From the NCBI RefSeq assembly GCF_023856365.1, contig NC_064551.1, positions 2,312,501 to 2,376,500 of the forward strand: a stretch of 64,000 nucleotides of DNA, in the 5' to 3' direction. Shown here piece after piece: positions 24,401 to 36,100 of the stretch. This DNA comes from Brienomyrus brachyistius. Lineage: Eukaryota > Chordata > Actinopteri > Osteoglossiformes > Mormyridae. The notes beneath the pieces are model-generated. The model made no database searches. It had not been told where the DNA came from and was given only the letters and a program-made list of their open reading frames with translations. Both the position numbers and the translations under genes were made by a program. The stretch's first letter is position 1. Each line of letters starts with the position of its first letter.

Positions 24401-27400
24401 TGTGTCAAAATAAGCCATATAACGTTATGGCTGCTATTCTACTGACGACTAGCAGATTATTAATTAAATTTCACTCCAAGTGCATCTCGCTAATCTTCAT
24501 TTTCGGGAGATGCCTTTTGTTGTACGTATGGATAAGTTGTAGGTCGTTGACTGCAGCGGGGGAGGGATTTAATTAGGGGTGATTTGTCTCTGTCTGTCTG
24601 AAAGTTGCAGGCTGTCTTTCTATCTCCAGGAGATCGATGGATTTGTCCAGGAGTTTCTGTCGGTGGTGCACCGGCTCCCATCCTGCATCGCTACCCTGCA
24701 CACACTCTCCCGTCAGGCCGTGCCTGCAAGTGTCAAGGAGCTGAAGGACTTTTGCTCAGCAAACGAAGCCAGATTTCAGCAGCTGCAGAGGTGACACTTG
24801 GCAGTGCACACAGTGGCGTTTTTAATACTGGTGGGCCTTAACCGATATATCGAGGCCTTGTGAATTTATTCAGTGTCTCCCCCCAAGAGCACTGGCCTAT
24901 ACTGAACCTAATGTAATGCATGTTGAACTGCAGACTTTGATGTGATTTCAGCTTTTAAAACGATTTACTGTAAAACCCCACCTTATGCTTTAAGACATCG
25001 AACGATAGTCAAAACCCCTAAGTGTGGTCATGTTAGACGGTAGACCATGACATGGTGTTAATTTATAGTGGATACCAAAGGGCTTCGGTGGTAGTGTGGC
25101 TGTATGATGGTGCAGATGGTGGCTGTCGCCCTTTTCTGCAGGGAACTCGGTCTGGATGATCTGCTGAGACACTGTGAGCAGATAGTGGAAAAGCTGCGGT
25201 TCCCTGAGAACGAGCCCTGCTACCAGGACATGGCAGGAACGGCGCTCTTCACTCACACGGCGTACGACATGCTGCAGAATTACAACAGGTGTGGTGTGAT
25301 GGCACGTCGTATCGGAACCGAAGCGGGGAGGAACGTGAGGGTGCAAGGAAGGTACAGCCTGTCTCCCGTCTCCCGGGACTGAAGTGGCCGCCTTCTTCTC
25401 CAAAGGATCACGGCCGCTGTGGAGAAGGTGGACCTGCTGTGGCAGCAGGCATTCTCCCGAGCCCATCTTCAGCTGCGGATTCTGCAGCTGCGTGACGAAG
25501 CCAAGCAGGTCGTGTGATCGGCGACTGATTGGGGCTTGTGGGGAATAGCATGAGTGCTTGTCCATTCATCTTGGGTAACGCGATCTGTACTAAAATAGCC
25601 AGTAACCAGTTTAGTTAAATTGTGCCCAAAAGGCAAATAATCCAGATTTTAAATGTTAGTGAAGCTTCCAGAAGCTTTAATTGCCAAAAAATATTGCAAA
25701 TTAAATGAACATTCTCCATTAGATTGTATGGGGATTCTAAAACTCGGCAGTCCAAAGTTTTCCGTACTCTTTTCAAATACTGAGATCCCTGAACCTGACT
25801 TTACTAATTTTCTAACCTGTCAGCTGTGTAGATGTTTTCCTAGAGCCACGTCCAGTTTTTGACCCGTTTCCTGCTCCTGTAACAGATTATTGACCTGATG
25901 GACAAAACCACACAGGAGAAGCTCCAACCGTACAGAATCGAGATGGCCAAGGATGCGGAAAAAGCCCAGAGTCTGAAGGCAGACTTTGAGACGTCGGTCT
26001 ACAGACCTGCCATGGTGTGGTCAATGTCTGCCACTTTAGAGCTTCAGGACTTCTTATTAATATTCATATTTAAAAATCAGTCTGGCAAATGCATCCAAAA
26101 CTGTTTGTGAATCTCTTCACTAGGCCCTTGTGCACCGAGCCGATGATGTGCTTCGCATGTTGGCGGAGAGCATGTCTCCTGTGGAGATCCAAGCCCATGG
26201 AGAGTGGATCATGCAACTTGACCGTGTGAAGGAGAAGTTCTTGGCTGCTCTGGATTTGCCATACCAGACACTAAAAGCTGTCTCTGATTTCTACTATTAC
26301 TACAACAAAGTAGGTATCTCCTGGTTTTGGATATCACTGGGTGTTATCTCCTTTAGATAGACCTAAGCTTTCAAACCTCAGTTGTTACTGAATCACGTTT
26401 TTTGCCATTAGTGTCTGTATTAACTGTTCTGACATGAGCTGTATCTTATGAAAATCCTAATTGTGCTATTTGTTTTGCTACCTGAACTACAGTCGAAAAC
26501 TTGGTACGACGTCGTTCTGTGCGAGAACTTTTTCCAAGACCTTCTCTGGAACGGCACCCAGGACAGTATCCCTAAGCTTCACTGCCTGCGGGTGATGAGG
26601 GCCAGTAGGACCCCACCTTGGAAGCAAGCGGTCTGCGACTTCCTGAAGAAGAATCCACCTCCAGAGATGGAGGAGCTCGTTCAGTTAGCTCACCTCGCCA
26701 ATGTCATTTCAGACCCTCACCTTCAGCAGAATGGAAGGTGGCTTTCTCATAGGTGGGTCGCTTTTTGAAGAGCTCGGAATTTAGGCTCTGGTTATTTAAA
26801 TAGGCAAAGTTTATATATAACCATGATGCAGCCAGTAACTGAAATTGGTGACTTCTGCAGGTGTATGATTCTCAGGAAGCTGCTGACCTCGCCGGGTGCT
26901 GTAGCGCTAAATGACCTTCAGGTGGCGCTGCAGTGGCAGTATGAGTTTCTCAGGGGCACTCAGAGGGATCTGGCTCATGTTGACTCTGTAAGCGCAGGAC
27001 AGTCTGAGAAAATGAACTGTGCAGAAAGCACATGCTGTCACCTGGGAGAGATCCGAGGTTCTGGTTCCATGCTGGATGTGCACAGCAGGCCCATCTATGA
27101 AGGCCTGTCTAATGGTACCAGACTGAATCCTGGGAGAGAGGGACTGTTGCCCCATCAGCCTCTTGCAGGCTTGGGTCAAGGGATGGTACATAGTTCTGGA
27201 AAACCTCACTCCCTCAGCTCCTTTGATTCTGGATTCGATGGAGCTGGAAGCACCCACACGGATGTGGTGGTGCGGAGAGAGAGCTGGGGTGCCAAGGAGG
27301 CCTTCCGGCCTGTCGATCGACAGCCCCGCATCCACGAGGAGAACATTTCCAGTGTGTCGGATTCCGAGGAACGCGAGGAGTTCGAGTTTGCCCGCGTGGG

Positions 27401-30400
27401 CGGCACCTCGAACGCCAGCATCCAGGTCATTCCGAAGATAACGGTGGATTCTCTCAACGTTGAAATAAAAGTGAAGCGTCGTGCAACGTTGCCCAAAAAT
27501 CCCTGGCTTAGTTTGCCCGTGGAAGACCTTGAGAACTCCTACACGGTCACCATCGCGCCCAGTGCAGAGGATTCACATCCAACGGGTGTCATCCAGTCTC
27601 AGGACCAGCCCAGTCGGACTGAGATTTGTGAAAGTTCTCCGACGTCCACGGCAGAGGAGCAGCGGACTGCCTCGTTTGGTACAGGGGAGACGCCGGCGAG
27701 AACAGACATCCTGCAAACACAGGACAGTTTTGACGATTCTGGATCCAGCCTTCGTTACAATCTCTTGTCTAGCACCATAACGGACGCACAGGAAAAGGCC
27801 GACGACTCGACTGACAGCTTTCCGTCTCTCCTCTGGGACACGTATGACTTTCACAACACTAAACAAGATTCCAGTGAAAGGTAACCTTCATACTTAGGTG
27901 CTGTGAACTCGCATGATTTAATTAACTAACCCCTAGTTTGCTGCAGGTTGGTTAACAGTCTGGACGATGTATCTCTGAATGACTGGGACCTTAAAGAGCA
28001 AGAAGGACTGCAGGAGGTTGAAACAATACTTGACCGGACAGCTGAAATACTACAGGCAAGTTCCGATGTCCTACAGCGGTTGTGGGTTGTTTGGTGCCCT
28101 GTGTTACCCAAGATCCCTTTTGTAAGCATTTCATTTGCATTCCAGGAAGAAGAAAATGTTCTTGCCCAGGAGGAGATTTTGGATCTTCTGCTGAAAACTG
28201 AAAGCAGCAGCAGGCAATGGGTCATGTCTGAGTGTGAAGACCAGCCCAGAGCAGTAATGTCAAATCCCCTCTAACATCAGCATATACGTCTTCTGAATAT
28301 ACCAGCCATTACCATTTAAGAAACTACCTCCTTGTATTAGAAACCTTATGGAAATTCATGGTAGCATTTCACGGCTCCAGGGATAACTCGCAATTAACTA
28401 CAACCCTTGCAGTCACTGGTGGTATTTGTCAGTGTGTCAGGAAAGTTTGCTCTAAGGTGGTCAATGTCTGTTAATGCGGTCTTCTGGTTGTCTTGAGTTT
28501 TACACCTGTAAGCCCTGATTTTGTCCTAATAATCCATAACATATGGTGATTGTATACATTGGGTAAATATAAACTGTAGGAAGCTGTTATTCAGATTCTG
28601 TTACAATGTGGAAGAGACCATTTTGAAATGTGGAAGCCAATGAACTTGGAGAAAAGGGTAACGATGGAAGCTGATGTGTTTAATGAAGTCTGTCTTTGCA
28701 GGTGGCCGTGCTGTCCAGAGACCTGCTGGAAGCTGGTGTCGAATTTGACGATAGTTGCTTCACCTGTTCTGATGAACGTGCAGACTATGGCTCCTGTCCC
28801 TGTGCACGTGTAGTGAGTGATGATGGTGACCTCAGACAAAGTGATGCTCAAGGGGTGTCTGAAATCGGTAAACAAATTGGAAGATGTGATCTACTTGAAG
28901 AGCTGAGAGGCCTCCGTGTTCTGGAGGAGCAGATTATGGAGGAGAACCTGAAGATCCGTGAACTGCGGCTGTCTGAGGAGACTGAGGTTGTGACTGAAGA
29001 GCAGTTGGACCAAAGCGCCGTACAGACCTCAAATCAGGAGAGGGAGGTCTTTCTGCAAGAGCAGGATAAGAAGCAAGAGGTGGAGAAAGTGAATCTCAGG
29101 AATGAGACTGCAAAGGAGAACCTTAAGGACAGGTTACATAGTGGTAGGAAAGTCATCAGGTGTTCAGTGATGGACGGAACCTTCACAACAAAGCAGGATA
29201 GCACCCTGTGTGACGATCTCCTGTCAGCCTGTAAGAAGCAGCTTCCTGACGATGAGCATTTGAACACGGCTCAGCATTTGAATGAGCACTTCTCTGAAAC
29301 AGATGGTGTTACACTAAGATGGAATAATCAGGACGGCGCCGATCGCACTGGCGTGTCCCCGGACGACGACCTTGGAATGGACAGGCCTATTAATGATGAC
29401 ATCAAAATGTCTGCTTATCTGGGCGTCCTGTGTGACAAAATGGACTCCGTTATCTCATTGAGCAGCCCTACTTCTGGTGTTTGCAGCCCCAAAATGAGTG
29501 CGCTCGGAAATGACCGGAAAGGAATTCAGAGATTTTTGGGATCCGAGGGACCCAACTTGGATGAGGACAAAGGATCAGCATCTTTACAGTTAGGGCAGTT
29601 GCCCTTGGAGGAGAGCGACAGTCAGCTTGTAGGCAGGGTAGGGTCTTTGAATTCAGAGCCCCCTCTGAACCCAGGCCCACATCTCAGCCCTGAGGGTGAG
29701 ACAGTGATGCCCCCAGTGCCAAAGCCAAGAAAGACGACCTGGCTCTGCAAACCTGACGGTAATCAAAGTGCTTCTGAAGGGGAACCAAAAAGCAATGCGC
29801 CTGGATGCCGGCAGGACAGCCCTGAACCTGGCTTAAGGCAGCAGCCTGGAACTCCTCCGAAGCCGAAAGCGAGAAGAAACAAACCTGCAACTGCCGCAGC
29901 AATCGCATGTCCAGAGGACAACATCAGCAACAGCAATAACAATAACGACCTACGTCTAACGGAAAGCCTCGGCCTGCAGGGGGCGCCACCGAACACCGTG
30001 GTTCCAGATGAATCCAGTTCTGAGGACCCAGATATGCCGACCGCATGCAGCATCCCGAGTGGCTCGGGGAAAGAGCCGGGATTGGACTGTGAGGAGGGGG
30101 GATTAGGACTCGGCCCCCCGGGGATGCATCTGTCCCCCGACAGACTAATGGAGCAGGAAGATCCATCTAGCAGCAGGCTGCTGTACGTGGTGCAGGGGAG
30201 CAGCCAGTGTTGCAGGTCCCCAGTCAGCACGGTCAGTCTGCACAGCACAGCAGAGGTAGGATGTGATTCCAGCCCCTTTAGCGTAACACAAGGCTAATGA
30301 ATGGTGTTAACTGCCCCAGTGGATGCTTTTTGTGGGCAGTGGGGGCTTAATGGTTAGGGAAGTACGCTTGTAATTGAAAGATTGCCCCGTTTTAGCGGAG

Positions 30401-33400
30401 GCCCCTGGGCTGCGGCTTGGGTGAGCCTGTGCATTAAAGCAGCCCTGAATCTCACCTGGTTTTACCAGGCATTAATGAGGTAAATAAGGCTACATCCCAC
30501 TCCCACTGCCAGTTTTTCATTAAAATCAGTCATCTTTGGTGTATGTCCAAACGGCCTCTTGTGGCAAACCCTACAGCTCCATCCACAATCGCAGGAAAGT
30601 GGGTTTTGCTTTCATTTATAGATTTATGGATTCAAGACTCCAGTAGTGCTGGACACTGGGTCTGGACTGATGAAGGCAGGCTTTGCAGATCAGGACCTCC
30701 CAACGGCCGTGTTTCCAACTGTTATCGGGGTCCCCAAGTATGAGGTATGAAGATTTGCCTGTTTGATAACCCCTGAATTACATTAACCAGGAAAAATCAA
30801 AGTTCACACCACTGTCCAGAATGCGGACCGAACCACAAGTTAATCCAACCCAGCTGATAATGCACCTTCTGAACCAATATGGTCACCATAAAAAGGTTTA
30901 ATGTGGTTTGAAGTACAAAAAATACAACAGCATATACTCATGACTTACCATAACCCCCCCTCCAAAGACAGTTAAAATGGTTAGCGAGCGTTACTGTAAA
31001 AAGTGACTCTCATGACGTCGTCCTAACCGCACACGCCACGGCTAAGCTAAGCTTGGCCAGTATTTTATCCCCCACGTTAAAATTTGTCAGCGATAAATTT
31101 CACCAAACAAAAATACTGCAATATACCCAAAACACCATGGTATACTGTGTGACTGTAATACTGTCCAAACCTAGGGAACATTATCGGAATGAAATGCACT
31201 GTGAAAGTTTATTCTGCAGGGAGGCACAATAATCACTCATTTTATTTGCCTGTATCTACTGCTGATTCTATACTGTTGTGCATTTGACAAACTTTGATTA
31301 TATCAGTGTTTCTGTAGTGCTAAGTTGGTTAACGTCATTACAAATTCTTCAGTACAGGATGCTGTTAATCAGTCTAATCTTGACTGATTAGTCTCGACTG
31401 ATTGGTCAGCGTGGTATTTGGTCTCGACTGATTGGTCAGCGTGGTATTTGGTCTCGACTGACTGGTCAGCGTGGTATTTGCGGTATTAATGTAGGTTTGG
31501 CTGCAATTGCAGGAGGTCATGAATTGGTGTGGAGAACGAGAGACTTACATTGGACATGAGGCACAGCACATGCGCGGGGTTCTGGCCCTGAGGTACCCCA
31601 TGAAGCATGGCATTGTACAGAACTGGGATGAGATGGAGAAGGTAAGCGGATCCGTGCGAGAGGAAGAGCGCTTCCATATGTGTGATGATGGCTCCGCATG
31701 TCTGTCACAGTCCCAGCCTGCGAGGAACAGCTGGCCGTTCTCCAAGGGTCTTAAAGGGGGTTCACTTCCCTGAAACAAGCACTGAAGACCCTCTGAAACA
31801 TAGCTATCCGTTTAGGTTTAAAGACCACAGAAAAAAATGCCATTCATCCCCATTATATCCGAGTGAAGCCTGGGGTTTTTATGGCCGACGTTGTGCTGGG
31901 AGTTGCCAATCTAGATACACAGAGAGCACTAAAGTCCCTCTAAAATGTATCCTGCTCCAGTTTTGGGGTGACCTGCCCCTTTAATCCCTGCTCTGCCTTC
32001 AGATTTGGCAGCACGCTTTCCAGCAGCTGTGTGTGGCCCCTGAGGACCACCCGGTGCTCCTGACCGAGGCAGCTATGAGTCCCCTTGAGAACCGGCAGCG
32101 GATGGTGGAGCTGATGTTCGAGGCCTTCTGCGTCCCCTACACCTACGTGGCCATGCAGGCCGTGCTGGCGCTCTACGCCGCGGGGAAGACCACCGGTGCG
32201 TTCTGCCGGACACACCTACAGGCCATCTGCCACACGTTTGACCTTTTGCTGAAGATCTCAAACGGTAGCTTCGATTCCAGTGGTGTTAGCTGCACTAGCA
32301 GGACTGTGCTAACGTTCTATGGCACTGCAGCTTTCCATCTATTACCATAACGTAGACTGCCTTGCCTGGCAGCACGATGCCACTGTTCGGCCCTTCAGCG
32401 AGGCCCTTAACTCCAGTTGCTCCTGGAACACTGCTCCCTGATCCCCATTTGTATGTCACTCGGGTTTCTGCTAAATGTTTTGTTTTTTTAGAGTCCTGCC
32501 ACCTAGTGGTGGGCTTGCAGAGTAGCGCTATGTAAACATTTTTCTTCCTTCTGCTGAAGGTGTGGTGTTCGACTCTGGGGATGGAGTGAGTCACAGTGTT
32601 CCAGTGTTTGAGGGCTACTGCCTCCCGCACGCAGTGCAGCGCTTCACCCTGGCTGGTGCTGATGTCACACTCCACCTCAGAAAGGTAGACTTGCCCCCTG
32701 ATTTGGGTTCATTACAAAATTTGGTCGCACTTCGCTGTTTCCCTTGCAGATTTCGTCAGCAGCCACAAAACGTAGCTATTCTCTTCTTTTCGTGGATTTT
32801 GTTCTTTAAAATTCCCAAAAAAAAAACGTGCTTTGACGCAAGTTGCATCAGCGAGGATGTTTTTGAAGTTGCTGCAGGAGCGAGGCGTCACCATGAACAC
32901 GTCCGCCGAGCTGGAGATCGTGCGGGAGGTGAAGGAGCAGTGTTGCTATGTGGCCCGGGACTACGAGGCGGAGATCTCCCGCGTGATGATGTCGCCCGAT
33001 GACGGCGTATCTTACACTATGCCTGATGGCCGGGTCGTGTCCATTGGAGCGGAACGGTTCAGGTAGCGATCAGGTTCTCCGGCCCTGATTAGACCCCTTC
33101 TACAGCTGATTGGTGAATAGGGAAAGTAAAGATTTACGTTCTCATGTTTAATGACGTACAGTTTAGAAAGCAGGGCATAGACGTCCCTGGAGCAAGTGCA
33201 CTTTAAGAGCCGTTCTTTGGGGGGGGCACAGTGACATCACTCTGCCGACCCCTGGGATTTGAACCGACAACCTTCCAGTCACAGGGACACTAACCCTAAC
33301 TCTCCAAGTATGGCACTAGCAAAAGCAGACGTGACTTTACCTTGTATGCATAGTCCGGTTCAACATCTCTTTGTGCCAGTGATATGACTCCAGCTTCCCA

Positions 33401-34470
33401 TTTGGAAATTTGCTCTAACGCTGTCGTTCTGTTTATTGAAGGGCACCAGAAATTCTCTTCAGGCCGGAGCTGATCGGGCGGGATCACTATGGCGTGCACG
33501 AGAGTATTTTCAAATCCATCCTGCACTCTGATATCGATCTACGGAAAAGCTTCGTAGGGAACATAGTCTTATCAGGTAAAGTACTGAACTGCTAAAGACT
33601 GATCCACACATCTCTGCAGAAGTGTAACACTCGCATGTCCATTTCTCTGTTTTAAAAATTCAGACAGCCAGCTCGCTTTGGTCAGCTGGCTGGCGTGAGA
33701 TACTCAATTCGGGACAAGTCTGCAGGCTCACACACACACTCACACACACACTCACACACACACTCACACACACACTCACACACACACTCACACACACACT
33801 CACACACACTCACACGCATTTACATGTATGTAACTAACAGTTTTATTACCTTGTAAATGGTCTGTAGGGTTTTCAAACTACCCCAACACTTGTCCAAAAC
33901 ATCCATGTTGGTGTTTAAACTGGATGCTAGTGAATCGATCATGTGCAGTGTGTTTGGAATGCAGTGGCCATTTGTCACTGTGCACCTCCGCGAACATCAA
34001 ACGCATCATAAATCATGTATGTGTACGTGGAAGTATGAACCAGCCTTCACAGTGCTCACATCATAACTAACCAGATACGTTAGACGGCTCCGTAGTACGT
34101 TTTGAAATTTTAAAACCGAAACAGGCATGTAGCCTTTGGAAAATGCCCTTAAGTACCTGTGATGTTCATTGATTTAAAAAATCTGAATCGGATCGTTGTC
34201 TTTAATTTCTCGTATCTTTTAATGTCTGGCGGCACAGGAGGGAACACCCTGCTGGCTGGTTTACCCCTGCGTCTACAGAGTGAGATCAGGAGTTTGGTAC
34301 CAGAGGACCTTGTCCAGTGTGTCCGGGTCACGAGCCCAGCAGACAGGGACTCTTCCGTGTGGACAGGGGGCGCTGTGCTGGCCAGCCTGCCCTCCTTCGG
34401 CTCTGCCTGGATCAGCCAAGAGGAATACGAGGAATTTGGTCCCCAGATCGTTTTCAGGAAGTGTTTCTGA
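21438..34470 (+). CDS. SEC14-like / spectrin-like / actin chimeric protein (1797 aa)
   Basis: Unnamed. Exons: 21438-21456, 22217-22340, 22461-22563, 23511-23633, 23760-23876, 24630-24790, 25142-25288, 25406-25508, 25886-26014, 26124-26309, 26493-26752, 26861-27880, 27947-28055 (GC donor), 28146-28253, 28702-30255, 30622-30744, 31513-31641, 32003-32195, 32560-32684, 32869-33062, 33442-33575, 34238-34470; all phases agree. Residues about 8-160 are SEC14-like ([22 protein letters not shown]), so lipid binding is possible. Residues about 163-520 are spectrin-like helices. The linker to 1421 is disordered, with [28 protein letters not shown], coiled coil near 940-1010 and proline-basic PVPKPRK. 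Residues 1422-1797 are a full actin domain from [15 protein letters not shown] to IVFRKCF. The N-terminal half resembles PLEKHG4/KIAA1755/MCF2-type proteins, without a visible DH-PH. Possible role: membrane-linked cytoskeletal scaffold (inference). Two adjacent genes remain possible but unlikely. Confidence 0.85.
30338..30490 (+). repeat. SINE-like remnant in the intron before the first actin exon
   Basis: The phrase 'taatggttagggaagtacgc' followed by 'aattgaaagattgcc' is a degenerate tRNA-type head of a common teleost SINE. It fills much of the 366-bp intron 30256-30621 that joins the linker exon to the first actin exon. Confidence 0.5.
31391..31480. repeat. 30-bp tandem repeat, three copies
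   Basis: Three consecutive 30-bp units beginning GTCTCGACTGATTGGTCAGC lie just upstream of the acceptor of exon 31513; the last unit differs at one base. Confidence 0.9.
32350..32480. repeat. SINE-tail-like fragment
   Basis: 'gaggcccttaactccagttg' and the ending '...gtatgtcactcgggtttctg ctaaatg' resemble the 3' body and tail of widespread teleost SINEs. It lies in the intron between actin-domain exons 32003 and 32560. Confidence 0.5.
33220..33305. repeat. SINE-like fragment related to 3545-3685
   Basis: It shares the 'gtgacatcactctg...gatttgaaccgacaaccttcc' arrangement with the fragment in the znf292 intron. It lies in the intron 33063-33441 of the SEC14-actin gene. Confidence 0.5.
33728..33816. 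repeat. (CACACACACT)n microsatellite
   Basis: About nine 10-bp units of CACACACACT lie in the intron between the last two coding exons of the SEC14-actin gene. Confidence 0.95.
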
Positions 34471-35925
34471 ACAGCATAGCCCTCCTGTTTGCCCAGAAAT
34501 TGTTTCCTCAGTTCAAGTGCAATAGCCCTCAGGCCAAGTTTTTAAAGCAAAGCTTTTAAATTGTGCGGAACCAGTGTTTGGACAGTTCAGTTAACACTGT
34601 GAGCAAAGTTTTACATTAGTGCCTCGAGTGCTAGAATAGCCCGGATCGGGGATATTAAATAAAATAGCCTTGAGGTATTGAACACATATAATCCTATAAA
34701 ACTGAACTGATTAGCTCCTCTAAAGTCCAATTTGGTGTTTGTGCCACACTAATACTTCATGAGCAGTACGCGATACTTATTTAAAGGCTTTTCAGACGCA
34801 CTCACTGAGCACTTGGGGTATTTAACACTTTTGGGCTGAGCTACAGTGTTAAACCTCCTCAACGTTTAGCTCAGAAAGGTACTGATTTCATTCCATACGC
34901 CCCTTTGACTATGGGACTGCTGGATAAGTGCATATGGGGTTGATTGTCGAACAGTGGGGGTCACTTGGCCATACCAAGGACTAGATTGGTTTAAAATGTT
35001 TGTATATTTATATATATATTTTTTATTACAGTGTGTGTGTGTTTTACTGATGCTGCTTACGGTGGTAGCTGAACTATTTCTAGGCTGGAAGGTGTTAACT
35101 CGTACCATTAACATCTGTTTTGGTTTGGTTTACTGGGTAATTATTCGTAACTTATTAACGCAGTACATATTCTCTGTATTTCAAAAATCCTCTTTGAGTT
35201 GCAGCTTAGTCTGTGGTGCATTTTCTGACTGGATTTTCCATTTTTTACATAATGTTTGGTTTTCAGCATTTGCGACAGTAGAATTGGGGTTTTTTGGTAA
35301 TAGGTAGGTACTTCTAATATACTAGAACCTGAAACTTTGTACATCTTTTTGCCAAAATGACACATTTTACTGTGAATCAATGGCCCTTTCAGCAGTATTT
35401 ACTTACCCCTGTACTCACTGAAGTTTTTTTTCTTTATCTTTCGGTGCTGGCACTGACTTGGCTTTGAATATGTTTCGTAACTCTGTCTCAGGTCTTACCA
35501 AGAAATCATCAGATTACATTTTATGTAGAGTGACACAAAGTCTCTTAGCAGTGGAAGTAATTGATTTAGTGAAAACGCCAGCACTGCTGGGCTGAATCTC
35601 CTTTCCCCACAGACGTGTTTGCTTTGCTCGACTGAAATGTCATTTGTTTGTTTACCTTTTTTATAATAAAATATTTTAAGCACCTTGCTGGTTTTCTTGC
35701 ACTGCATGGCAATATGCAAATAGTACACTTGCATGTCCCACATCGACTGTGAAATTGGCTTGCTACGTCGCAGGCACAACGATAATGTGGGTTTCCCCAG
35801 GACAAGTGTGTCAAATTCCAGTCTTGGGGGGGGGGGGGCCTGCTCATTTTTGGGTTCCCCCTCATATGCATGGTACGGCTGCGTTAAAAAACTGCGTTTA
35901 AAGATCCGCAGCGCTCTGTTGTCAG
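34471..35925. other. 3' UTR of the SEC14-actin gene and spacer
   Basis: AATAAA at 34658-34663, 188 bp after the stop, is a likely polyadenylation signal. The remainder is AT-rich with a G tract near 35827; I see no coding region. Confidence 0.6.
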
Positions 35926-35939
35926 GTCACCATAGCAAC
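35926..35939 (+). promoter_or_regulatory. X-box (RFX-binding motif) upstream of cfap206
   Basis: GTCACCATAGCAAC fits the ciliary X-box form, two half-sites (GTCACC and AGCAAC) separated by AT. It ends about 160 bp before the cfap206 start codon. RFX factors use such sites to drive motile-cilia genes, which fits the product. The motif is seen directly; its use is inferred. Confidence 0.7.
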
Positions 35940-36100
35940 CGTGCGGAGAAACCTGGCTTTACAGGGGGGGAATCGTAGTTTGTGTGTAAATTAGGGAAAA
36001 GTTAAGATCTGTTTCTCTCTTAGTTGAAACGTGTCAGCTTTTCTCTGAAGCGCACGCGTCATTTTGCTTCCAACTATTAGCCTGGCGTTTCAACGCGAAG

